Shown here: piece after piece, positions 7,038-13,596 of the stretch | How the letters are laid out: every line of letters begins with the position of its first letter | Numbering within the stretch: the stretch's first letter is position 1 | Source of the DNA: Roseburia sp. | GTDB taxonomy: Bacteria > Bacillota > Clostridia > Lachnospirales > Lachnospiraceae | DNA length: 13,596 nt | Assembly: GCA_030844625.1 (NCBI GenBank) | Contig: JAUUNJ010000034.1 | Coordinates: 1 to 13,596, forward strand | Direction: 5' to 3' | The notes under the pieces: model-generated | Told to the model about the DNA's origin: nothing | Database searches by the model: none | What the model saw: the letters and a program-made list of their open reading frames with translations, nothing else | Translations under genes and position numbers: made by a program

Positions 7038-8576
7038 TCAGGTTCCAAAGTAAGAGAAATGCATATAATCTTTTCTTTCTCCCCAGAAACCACGACTGAA
7101 TCCGTATTTCTCCAAAATGTTTACTAAATCACATTTCAATGGAATAGAGTATTTGTTTTTCTTCGGCTTCCAGAAAGAACCGGCTAAAATAGTCTTTCCC
7201 TGAATCATATAATTTTCATTGGCGTTAATGTCAAGTGCTACACCGATGCAGTGTTCGGAAGTGGAGTTGTTTCCTCTCCAGCTATAACAGCCGATATCAT
7301 GAATCGGAAATTTTTCTTTGCTCTTATATATTTCCTTGAACATCTGCTTCATCGACGGAGCAATGTTTTTATGAACAGTCAGACTAAATTTTCTTGTGTA
7401 TTTTTTACCTTTCGAGTTAATATCCCAAACCTTTATTTTTATGGTTTTCATATTTTTCATTGCTTTTTTGCTGCTTTTATATCCGGTAATGTTTTTATTT
7501 CCGAATATGCGTTTATGCCTGCTCTCATAAGATTCCGCTGCATAGGAGTAGTAGTCGCAATATTTCAGATATGTTTCAGGTTCATTGCTTGTAAGAGGCT
7601 TTCCGCCTATGTTTTTGTAAGCATAAACTTTATAGTAATAGGCAACACCATTCTTAAGCTTTTTGTGCGTATAGGAAAGTTTTTTGTTCCCTTTCAAGGT
7701 TTTCAGTTTTTTGTACGTTCCGTTATATTTTTTTGAATAGTATACAATGTAGCCATCGGCTTCAGAAACCTTTTTCCATGTAATGGTGTTGGTAGATTTT
7801 TTCTTAGAAGATGATTTTGTTATTTTGGCAGCATCAATCCTTACAATAGCAGATTTGTAATTGGAAAATGATCCTGTAAAAATCTGATTGTCATATTTCA
7901 CAAAAGGGCATACTTTGTAATAATATGTTTTTCCCACAGTCAGACCTTTATCTGTATGACTTAGGGAATCATCTAAATCCCAGCTATTATAATAGGAACT
8001 GCCAGAAGCGTTGTAAGTGTAAATAAGTGTGTAACCACTAGTGGCATTAATACTTCTATAAATATAATATCCATCTGCATAGGATACAGGTGTCCAACGA
8101 ATTGATATGGAGTGCGATGCGGAAGAAACTGCCGATTGAACAACCGGCTTTGCCAATGGAATCTGCACCATATTGGAAAAAACTTCCGGTCCCGTAATGG
8201 TCTGATAATTTTCATCATCTTCCACATAGGCAACAATTTTATAATAATATGTAACACCTTCTACAATATAATCATCATATAAAGAGTAACTATCGGAAAA
8301 ATTACTGTAAACATCATCAAAATATTCATAGTTTCCGTTTTTGGCGGTGGATTTGTATATCATAAAACCGTCTGCATACGAATTAACGGATGAATCATAT
8401 TGCCATGTGAGATGAACAGAGTTATCGAGAGGGTCAATAGTGGCAGTGAAAGCTTCCGGTGCACCAGGAATCTGTGTCTGGGCATTAACTTCGGGAATAA
8501 AAGAATTCTCAAAAAGAAATGTGAACATTAATACAGAAAATAAGGTGGTGAGCAAAATTTTGATTGTGTTTTTCAT
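7038..8576 (-). CDS. Secreted fibronectin type III-repeat protein with C-terminal VanY-like M15 peptidase domain
   Basis: The 512-residue product begins with a signal peptide (Lys-rich start, hydrophobic 7-21, likely cleavage after VNA at 32). Three fibronectin type III-like modules follow at about 35-140, 142-248 and 250-335, each with the WT/TWK...ADGYxIY...G.TYYYKV pattern; the third is Lys-rich and may bind anionic wall polymers. The C-terminal part (about 395-512) is an M15 peptidase domain of the D-Ala-D-Ala carboxypeptidase/VanY type. It has the zinc motif SEHCIGVALD (H442, D449), and D503 and H506 in KDYMHFS. It should act outside the cell on peptidoglycan stem peptides; whether it is a D,D-carboxypeptidase or an endopeptidase cannot be told. 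The start at 8576 has an AAGGAGAG site; the frame opens 57 bases further upstream, but those residues do not look like a secretion signal. It is monocistronic by appearance. I found no strong promoter (best guess CTGACA/CATAAT with a 19-base gap). Confidence 0.88.
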   Translation of the reverse strand: MKNTIKILLTTLFSVLMFTFLFENSFIPEVNAQTQIPGAPEAFTATIDPLDNSVHLTWQYDSSVNSYADGFMIYKSTAKNGNYEYFDDVYSNFSDSYSLYDDYIVEGVTYYYKIVAYVEDDENYQTITGPEVFSNMVQIPLAKPVVQSAVSSASHSISIRWTPVSYADGYYIYRSINATSGYTLIYTYNASGSSYYNSWDLDDSLSHTDKGLTVGKTYYYKVCPFVKYDNQIFTGSFSNYKSAIVRIDAAKITKSSSKKKSTNTITWKKVSEADGYIVYYSKKYNGTYKKLKTLKGNKKLSYTHKKLKNGVAYYYKVYAYKNIGGKPLTSNEPETYLKYCDYYSYAAESYESRHKRIFGNKNITGYKSSKKAMKNMKTIKIKVWDINSKGKKYTRKFSLTVHKNIAPSMKQMFKEIYKSKEKFPIHDIGCYSWRGNNSTSEHCIGVALDINANENYMIQGKTILAGSFWKPKKNKYSIPLKCDLVNILEKYGFSRGFWGERKDYMHFSYFGT

Positions 8577-8763
8577 GTTTTCTCTCCTTTGTAAATTATA
8601 AACTACATATTGTACAATAATTATGGTACACATACGCCATACTTTGTCAGCGTACGATCAGGTTATTGTCTATTGGTAATTGATAACAGTATAGCATATT
8701 TACAAAAATATAAAAATCTATATATTTCTTAAAAAAATTAAAAGCTTTATATAAAAGGTTTTC

Positions 8764-8791
8764 TTGAAAAATACCTGTAATGTTGTATAAT
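8764..8791 (+). promoter_or_regulatory. Probable sigma-A promoter for the YkuD-like gene and leuS
   Basis: TTGAAA at 8764-8769 and a perfect TATAAT at 8786-8791 are 16 bases apart. It is the best promoter match in the 259-base divergent intergenic region (8577-8835). A transcript would start near 8798, leaving a leader of only about 40 to 55 bases, too short for a T-box or other large riboswitch. Confidence 0.65.
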
Positions 8792-8835
8792 ATGTTGGTA
8801 CGAGTAGACGTTTGGGGATTGTCTGTTTTTGATTT

Positions 8836-10221
8836 GTGGGGTACAGAATATTGAATTTAAAACAAATTATAAAAAACAAAAAGGTTAAAAATGTTTTAAT
8901 TACGGTATGCGAAATATTAGTGGTTGCAGGTATTATATTCGGTGCCCTTATGTTTATTTACAGTAAAATAAACAAAGATGCTGAGCAGATCGGGGGTGTT
9001 CAGAATACAGAAGAAAATACTGAGACCAAGAAAGCGGATACCGGTTCAGATGAGTATTATATTGAAGTTAATATTAAAAAAAGTGCCATGATTGTCTATC
9101 AGTATTCCAAGGATAAGAAGACCAGAAAACCTTACAAGGTGTTCAAATGTTCTGTTGGAAGTGATGTGAAAAAAGGAAAGTATAAAACATCAGGCGGTTA
9201 TTCATGGTTAAATATTAACGGGAACTGGCATAAATACAACACAAAATTTGATGCTAAATCATGGATACAATCTGCAGAGTACAGAGACAAGTACGACAAC
9301 ACATTAAAAAAATCATCTTATAATGCTATTGGTAAAAAACAGGAATCGGGAAGCTGCATTTTACTATATGCAAAAGATGCAAAATGGATTTATGACAAGT
9401 GCACCAATAAAACGGAGATTTCTATTATAAAAGGAAAAAAGAGCGACAAACTTCCTCTTGCACCGGAACAGACAGTTAAAGCAGTAAAATATTGCGGATG
9501 GGATCCCACAGATCCCGATAAAAATAATCCTTATAAAAAAATCAGCAGCGGAAAAATTGTTACGGGATTGTCTACAGTTTATGTGGAAAAAGGATATGAA
9601 CCGGAATATTTAAGTAATTTACTGGCAACGGATGAAAACGGTAAAAGTGTTCTGGGGTCACTAAAATATACAAAGATTGACACCGGTGAAACCGGTACTT
9701 ATAAAGTAAAATATACGTATAAGACAAAAGCGGGAACTAAACTGAAAGCAGTTCAAAAGTTTAAGGTTGTAGATACTACCTGTCCGGTTGTAACCTGTTC
9801 GAAGAGTTTGTTTAAATTGGAGATTGATATTGAAGATGCAGAGGATCTGAATAAAGAGTCCACTGTAAAAGAGATACAGGACATGGTTCGGGCGGCTGTT
9901 TCCTGTAATGAAAGCGGTGTTACCATTACTGTATCATGTATGAGTGCAGAGGAACTGAGAGAAGGCAAAATTCCTGTTGTAGTAAAGGCACAGGACAAGG
10001 CTGGCAATGTAGGCTCCTGTCAGGTTATATGTGAGATTATAATCAAAGAAGAAGAGACAGTTAAAGAAACTAAGCCTGCAAAGGAACACCCGACAAAACA
10101 AAAGAAGAAAAAGAAAGAAACAACCACCAAGAAGAAAACTAAAGAAAAAACAACTGAAAAAGAGACAACAAAAAATTCTTCAGATAAAGGTGCTGAAGAG
10201 ACAACAACCGTTAATGAATAA
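8836..10221 (+). CDS. Membrane-anchored L,D-transpeptidase-like (YkuD) protein with degenerate active-site motif
   Basis: Residues 1-17 are basic, 18-42 form one membrane span, and the rest should be extracellular. Residues 74-200 match the YkuD fold: YYIEVNIKKSAMIVYQY, KCSVGSD...GKYKT, then SYNAIGKKQESGSCILLYAKDAKWIYDKC and EISIIKG, followed by the GWDPTDPDKNNPY tail common in clostridial homologues. The expected SHGCIRL reads SGSCILL: Cys174 is kept but His, Gly and Arg are lost, and the upstream His of the HS..Y motif appears to be Gln145 (IQSAEY). It may be a pseudoenzyme or altered enzyme. Residues 240-400 look like two Ig-type modules, and 404-461 is a Lys/Glu/Thr-rich disordered tail. 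The start is uncertain: GTG 8836 is the longest option, while TTG 8851 has GTGGGG nearby upstream; neither has a strong ribosome site. leuS follows 29 bases later. Confidence 0.8.
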   Translation: MGYRILNLKQIIKNKKVKNVLITVCEILVVAGIIFGALMFIYSKINKDAEQIGGVQNTEENTETKKADTGSDEYYIEVNIKKSAMIVYQYSKDKKTRKPYKVFKCSVGSDVKKGKYKTSGGYSWLNINGNWHKYNTKFDAKSWIQSAEYRDKYDNTLKKSSYNAIGKKQESGSCILLYAKDAKWIYDKCTNKTEISIIKGKKSDKLPLAPEQTVKAVKYCGWDPTDPDKNNPYKKISSGKIVTGLSTVYVEKGYEPEYLSNLLATDENGKSVLGSLKYTKIDTGETGTYKVKYTYKTKAGTKLKAVQKFKVVDTTCPVVTCSKSLFKLEIDIEDAEDLNKESTVKEIQDMVRAAVSCNESGVTITVSCMSAEELREGKIPVVVKAQDKAGNVGSCQVICEIIIKEEETVKETKPAKEHPTKQKKKKKETTTKKKTKEKTTEKETTKNSSDKGAEETTTVNE

Positions 10222-10250
10222 TTTTATATACATTTTAGGAGGAATGAATT

Positions 10251-12665
10251 ATGGCAACACCTTATAATCATAAGGAAATTGAAAAGAAGTGGCGTCATAA
10301 CTGGGATGTAAATCCTATAAATAAAGACACTTCAAAACCAAAATATTATTGTCTGGATATGTTTCCTTATCCGTCAGGATCAGGACTTCATGTTGGACAC
10401 TGGAGAGGATACGTTATCAGTGACGTGTGGAGCCGTTATAAGATGCTTCATGGATATCATATTATTCACCCTATGGGATGGGATGCTTTCGGTCTTCCGG
10501 CAGAAAATTATGCAATCAAGATGAAAACGCATCCTGCAAAATCCACAGCCGACAACATTGCAAACATTAAGAAACAGATTAATGAAATTGCAGCACTCTA
10601 TGACTGGGATATGGAAGTAAACACAACAGATCCTAATTTCTACAAGTGGACACAGTGGATTTTTGTGCAAATGTTTAAGAAAGGTCTTGCTTACCAGAAA
10701 GAAATGCCGATTAACTGGTGTCCTTCCTGTAAGACAGGTCTTGCCAACGAAGAGGTTGTAAATGGATGTTGTGAGAGATGTGGAGCAGAGGTTACAAAGA
10801 AAAATCTGAAACAGTGGATGTTAAAGATTACAGCCTATGCAGACAGACTTTTAAATGACCTTGAAAAGCTTGACTGGCCGGAAAAGGTTAAAAAGATGCA
10901 GACAGACTGGATCGGAAAATCTTATGGTGCAGAGGTTGACTTTAAGTTAGAAAATTCTGATGAGAAGATTACAGTATATACAACAAGACCGGATACACTT
11001 TACGGTGCAACATTTATGGTCCTTGCTCCGGAGCATGCAATGGCGAAGTCATTATCCACACCTGAGACAGAAGCAGATGTGGACGCCTATATTCAGATGG
11101 CTGCTAACAAGTCATCAGTAGACAGACTTCAGGGAAAAGAAAAGACAGGTGTATTTACAGGAAGTTATGCAATTAACCCATTAAACGGTGCAAAGGTTCC
11201 AATCTGGCTTTCTGATTATGTTCTGGCGGATTACGGTACAGGGGCAATAATGTGTGTTCCTGCCCATGATGACAGAGACTTTGAATTTGCAACAAAATTC
11301 AACATTCCGATTATCCAGGTTATTGCCAAAGATGGAAAAGAAATAGAAAATATGACAGAGGCTTATACAGATGCTGTCGGAACAATGATTAATTCCGGTG
11401 AGTGGAATGGTATGGAGTCAGCTGTTCTCAAGAAAGAAGCGCCACATATTATTGAGGAAAAAGGTTTTGGAAAAGCCACTGTTAACTATAAACTTCGTGA
11501 CTGGGTATTCTCAAGACAGAGATACTGGGGAGAGCCGATTCCTATTATTCATTGTCCTGATTGTGGTCCGGTTCCTGTTCCGGAAGATCAACTTCCATTA
11601 TTATTACCGGATGTTGAATCTTATGAGCCGACAGGTACAGGGGAATCGCCGCTTGCTGCAATTGATGAATGGGTTAACACAACATGTCCTTGCTGTGGAA
11701 AGCCTGCAAAGCGTGAAACAAATACAATGCCACAGTGGGCAGGTTCTTCATGGTATTTCTTAAGATATGTTGACAATAAGAATGACAAAGAACTGGTATC
11801 AAAGCAGAAAGCACATGATAATCTTCCGGTAGATATGTATATCGGTGGTGTGGAGCATGCAGTACTTCATTTGCTTTACTCAAGATTCTATACAAAGTTT
11901 TTATATGATATCGGCGTGGTTGATTTTGAAGAACCATTTAAGAAACTGTTTAATCAGGGCATGATTACGGGGAAGAACGGTATCAAAATGAGTAAATCCA
12001 AGGGGAATGTTGTTTCTCCGGATGATCTGGTTAGAGATTACGGATGTGATTCTTTAAGAATTTATGAAATGTTTGTTGGACCACCGGAACTTGATTCTGA
12101 ATGGGATGAGAGAGGTATTGATGGTGTATACAGATTCATGACCAAGTTCTGGAAACTGGCGACTACAAGTATAGAAGTAAATGTAGAGCCTACCAAGGAA
12201 ATGATTAAGCTTCGTCATCAGATGATTCATACCATTACAAGACGTCTGGAAGATTTCAGCTTAAACACAGTAGTTTCAGGTTTTATGGAATTTAACAATA
12301 AGTTTGCTGATATTGCAAAGAAGACAGGCGGAATAGACAGAGAGACGATTGAAACTTTTGTTACACTGCTTTCTCCATTTGCACCACATATTGCAGAAGA
12401 ATTGTGGGAGAAGCTGGGAAAGAGCGGAAGTGTATTTGAGAACAACAAATGGCCTGAGGCTGACCAGGAACTTATGAAAGATGATGAAATCCAGGTTCCT
12501 GTTCAGATTAATGGTAAGACAAAGGTTGTAATCAGTGTTCCTGCTGATATTGTAAAAGACGATGCCATCGCACAAGGCAAAGAAGCACTTGGAGATAAAC
12601 TGACAGGAAATGTAGTAAAAGAAATCTATGTTCCGGGAAGAATTATCAATATTGTTGTAAAATAA
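10251..12665 (+). CDS. leuS: Leucyl-tRNA synthetase
   Basis: LeuS attaches leucine to tRNA-Leu in the cytoplasm and is a class I synthetase. The 804-residue length is that of Gram-positive enzymes. The HIGH signature is HVGH at 47-50 (PYPSGSGLHVGH), and KMSKS is at 579-583. A zinc-type knuckle is visible as C157-P-S-C160 and C174-E-R-C177. The CP1 editing domain is present with TTRPDTLYG (244-252) and GTGAIMCVPAHDDRD, whose last Asp (D343) matches the editing Asp of the E. coli enzyme. A second Cys-rich insert (HCPDCG, CPCCG) precedes MPQWAGSSWYFLR. The start ATG at 10251 follows AGGAGGAATGAATT. It probably shares the transcript of the YkuD-like gene; no T-box leader precedes it. A strong terminator follows. 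Confidence 0.98.
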   Translation: MATPYNHKEIEKKWRHNWDVNPINKDTSKPKYYCLDMFPYPSGSGLHVGHWRGYVISDVWSRYKMLHGYHIIHPMGWDAFGLPAENYAIKMKTHPAKSTADNIANIKKQINEIAALYDWDMEVNTTDPNFYKWTQWIFVQMFKKGLAYQKEMPINWCPSCKTGLANEEVVNGCCERCGAEVTKKNLKQWMLKITAYADRLLNDLEKLDWPEKVKKMQTDWIGKSYGAEVDFKLENSDEKITVYTTRPDTLYGATFMVLAPEHAMAKSLSTPETEADVDAYIQMAANKSSVDRLQGKEKTGVFTGSYAINPLNGAKVPIWLSDYVLADYGTGAIMCVPAHDDRDFEFATKFNIPIIQVIAKDGKEIENMTEAYTDAVGTMINSGEWNGMESAVLKKEAPHIIEEKGFGKATVNYKLRDWVFSRQRYWGEPIPIIHCPDCGPVPVPEDQLPLLLPDVESYEPTGTGESPLAAIDEWVNTTCPCCGKPAKRETNTMPQWAGSSWYFLRYVDNKNDKELVSKQKAHDNLPVDMYIGGVEHAVLHLLYSRFYTKFLYDIGVVDFEEPFKKLFNQGMITGKNGIKMSKSKGNVVSPDDLVRDYGCDSLRIYEMFVGPPELDSEWDERGIDGVYRFMTKFWKLATTSIEVNVEPTKEMIKLRHQMIHTITRRLEDFSLNTVVSGFMEFNNKFADIAKKTGGIDRETIETFVTLLSPFAPHIAEELWEKLGKSGSVFENNKWPEADQELMKDDEIQVPVQINGKTKVVISVPADIVKDDAIAQGKEALGDKLTGNVVKEIYVPGRIINIVVK

Positions 12666-12680
12666 AATTTAGATGATAGA

Positions 12681-12717
12681 AAATGTCTGGTGAAGTGATT
12701 CATCGGACATTTTTTTC
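12681..12717 (+). terminator. Intrinsic terminator of leuS
   Basis: Arms 12683-12694 and 12699-12710 give a 12-bp stem (two G-U pairs) capped by a GTGA tetraloop of the GNRA class and followed by a run of T residues at 12710-12716. It begins 15 bases after the leuS stop codon. Confidence 0.9.
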
Positions 12718-12836
12718 TCATTTTGGGGATGAGTGTCCTAATGCTGGTTATATAGCGATGGTTGAACACAAAAAACAAAATTACACATATTAAAAGACAC
12801 CTCTGAAAATGAAAAAACATGTGAGGCTTAATTACA

Positions 12837-12872
12837 TATAAGATGGAATTTATTTATTCGTTTCATCTTATA
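12837..12872. repeat. AT-rich 12-bp hairpin
   Basis: TATAAGATGGAA (12837-12848) pairs with TTTCATCTTATA (12861-12872), one G-T pair included, across a 12-base loop. There is no T-run after it, so it is not a standard terminator. Function unknown; a cruciform or protein-binding site is possible. Confidence 0.5.
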
Positions 12873-12995
12873 AACATGTTGCAGACATATTTTATTTATG
12901 ATATTTTAAAGAAAAGAGATGAACGGATTATAAAATGGGGGATGAGATAATCTAATACTATTTTAGAACAATATAATTTGAAAATATTGAATCAG

Positions 12996-13026
12996 TCCCC
13001 AGTTACAAAGTAGCAGGGGATTTTTT
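12996..13026 (+). terminator. Terminator-like hairpin with T6 tail
   Basis: TCCCC (12996-13000) pairs with GGGGA (13016-13020), with partial inner pairing of GTTAC and GTAGC, and is followed directly by six T residues. It lies more than 300 bases beyond the leuS terminator and ahead of the partial membrane gene, so it would end a separate transcript, perhaps a small RNA or leader. A TGGGGG at about 12935-12940 could pair with its CCCCA and compete with the hairpin. No clear promoter for such a transcript is seen; TTGCAG/TATTTT at 12879-12907 is a weak candidate. Confidence 0.45.
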
Positions 13027-13067
13027 ATATAATAGGAAATCCTTTTGAATTTCCTATTATATAAAAA
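13022..13067. repeat. Perfect 19-bp inverted repeat with 8-base loop
   Basis: Bases 13022-13040 are the exact reverse complement of 13049-13067, separated by CCTTTTGA. The arms begin with five T and end with five A residues, so the structure could terminate transcription on either strand, and its left arm overlaps the T-tail of the preceding hairpin. It could also be a small palindromic element or the end of a miniature mobile element. No coding frame depends on it. Confidence 0.75.
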
Positions 13068-13176
13068 CGCTTTATGGAATCGAGGAGAGGTAATTATTCT
13101 TCCGAATCCGTGCCTTGTAAGAGAGTTGGCAAGCGAATTCTTTGTTCTGTATGTAAACAATGAGCCGGCGGAATAC

Positions 13177-13204
13177 TTGTGATAACCCGAGCGGACCATA
13201 TTAT
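13177..13204 (+). promoter_or_regulatory. Possible promoter for the 3' partial membrane gene
   Basis: TTGTGA (13177-13182) and TATTAT (13199-13204) are 16 bases apart, about 45 bases ahead of the ATG at 13250. The match is moderate and the call rests mostly on position. Confidence 0.3.
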
Positions 13205-13249
13205 ACATTACCGGTTTCTTGATAGAAAAATATAAAGGGGAACAGTTCA

Positions 13250-13596
13250 ATGATGATTGATGGGAAAGAAATACTATTGTATTTATATTACACAATACAC
13301 ATTCCAGAAATATTTAATATAATAAATATAATTATTGGAATTATGATTGGATTTTTTGCATACAAATTTTCACGAAAGTTTGTTGCAAATATAATCGGGG
13401 CATATTTTGGAACTTTATTCGGAGGAATGGTTGGTTATATAATATGGGAACACTGGATTTCCATATGTATTGGTTCAGTGATAGGAATCCTAGTTTTTTT
13501 GTTCCTTGGAAAATTAAAAAAAGGAAATATATTTATTTTTTCATTTACCTTTTTCATGCAAGTAAGCTATATTTTAATAAATGCATTGATTAGCTG
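13250..13596 (+). CDS. Hypothetical multi-span membrane protein, 3'-truncated by the window edge
   Basis: An open frame starts at ATG 13250 (MMIDGKEILL; a second ATG follows at once) and runs without a stop to the window end, giving 115 residues. AAAGGGG at 13234-13240 is a suitably spaced ribosome site. After a short polar N-terminus there are four hydrophobic segments, roughly residues 21-40, 46-67, 70-90 and 94-115, separated by short basic loops (KFSRK, GKLKKG). The second is rich in glycine with a GAYFGTLFGGMVGY pattern, reminiscent of small glycine-zipper membrane proteins. I do not recognise a family and assign no function. Coding reality is supported by the ribosome site, the length of the open frame and the regular membrane pattern; it is less certain because the end is missing. 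Confidence 0.7.
   Translation, partial: MMIDGKEILLYLYYTIHIPEIFNIINIIIGIMIGFFAYKFSRKFVANIIGAYFGTLFGGMVGYIIWEHWISICIGSVIGILVFLFLGKLKKGNIFIFSFTFFMQVSYILINALIS

Larger units (their letters stand above)
12717..13249. other. Long intergenic region without a convincing gene
   Basis: About 530 bases separate leuS from the next reading frame. Only very short frames occur on the + strand (for example 11, 10 and 29 codons), none with a ribosome site and family-like sequence. The region divides in two. Bases 12841-12960 are about 25% GC by hand count and hold a hairpin, while 13081-13200 are about 46% GC. Between them stand a terminator-like hairpin and a perfect inverted repeat. The layout suggests a junction between leuS and a differently derived segment, or a structured untranslated RNA, but I recognise no known RNA family or insertion sequence. 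Confidence 0.6.

Noticed and set aside
7251..7736. 161-codon + strand frame opposite the M15 peptidase gene
   Set aside because: It is antisense to a gene with clear domains, signal peptide and ribosome site; its Phe-rich translation is what the reverse strand of Lys-rich coding sequence gives.
8611..8630. TGTAC...GTACA inverted repeat in the divergent intergenic region as an operator
   Set aside because: Only 5-bp arms with a 10-base gap in AT-rich DNA; too weak to call.
8792..8850. Possible T-box or other riboswitch in the leader of the YkuD-like gene and leuS
   Set aside because: The leader is under 60 bases and lacks the T-box sequence (TGG-containing antiterminator bulge) and any terminator hairpin.
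10060..10215. A-rich repetitive stretch encoding the Lys/Glu/Thr tail as a tandem repeat or CRISPR-like array
   Set aside because: No regular repeat unit or spacer; it is low-complexity codon use (AAA/GAA/ACA) inside the YkuD-like gene.
13074..13163. 29-codon + frame beginning ATG-GAA-TCG
   Set aside because: No ribosome site precedes the ATG, and the GAGGAGAGG motif lies inside the frame; kept only as part of the unexplained GC-richer segment.
12963..13295. 110-codon - strand frame across the palindrome region
   Set aside because: It reads through both hairpins and into the start of the + strand membrane gene, has no family-like sequence, and no convincing ribosome site.

Overview
This window looks like the chromosome of a low-GC Gram-positive anaerobe of the Clostridia, most likely a Lachnospiraceae gut commensal. 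That placement is inferred from protein style, strong AGGAGG-type ribosome sites, AT-rich intergenic DNA and gene content; no rRNA or marker gene fixes a species. All recognisable genes are on the + strand except one (7038-8576).

Layout. (1) 1-2479: the 3' end of a tryptophan operon, trpF (5' end outside the window), trpB and trpA, with trpB and trpA overlapping by 8 bases. (2) 2496-6904: a thiamine-precursor salvage operon. It has a promoter, a TPP riboswitch with an intrinsic terminator, then thiM, thiE, a HAD-family phosphatase, thiD and the NCS1 transporter cytX. CytX would import hydroxymethylpyrimidine (HMP), ThiD would phosphorylate it twice, ThiM would phosphorylate salvaged hydroxyethylthiazole, and ThiE would join the two into thiamine monophosphate. 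The HAD enzyme may dephosphorylate a pathway intermediate. A bidirectional terminator at 6966-7019 closes the operon. (3) 7038-10221: two divergently transcribed cell-envelope genes. One is a secreted protein with three fibronectin type III-like repeats and a VanY-like M15 peptidase domain (- strand). The other is a membrane-anchored L,D-transpeptidase-like (YkuD) protein whose catalytic motif is degenerate. (4) 10251-12716: leuS and its terminator; leuS sits 29 bases behind the YkuD-like gene and has no T-box leader of its own. (5) 12717-13249: about 530 bases without a convincing gene. It holds an AT-rich hairpin, a terminator-like hairpin, a perfect 19-bp inverted repeat, and a segment of clearly higher GC that may be a gene or element remnant. 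(6) 13250-13596: the start of a small multi-span membrane protein that runs off the window.

Most of the window is ordinary housekeeping and accessory metabolism. I do not see a wholly new system. The points most worth a second look are the degenerate YkuD protein co-oriented with leuS, the HAD phosphatase inside a TPP-controlled operon, the 5'-leader/terminator pairing around the riboswitch, and the palindrome-rich stretch after leuS.
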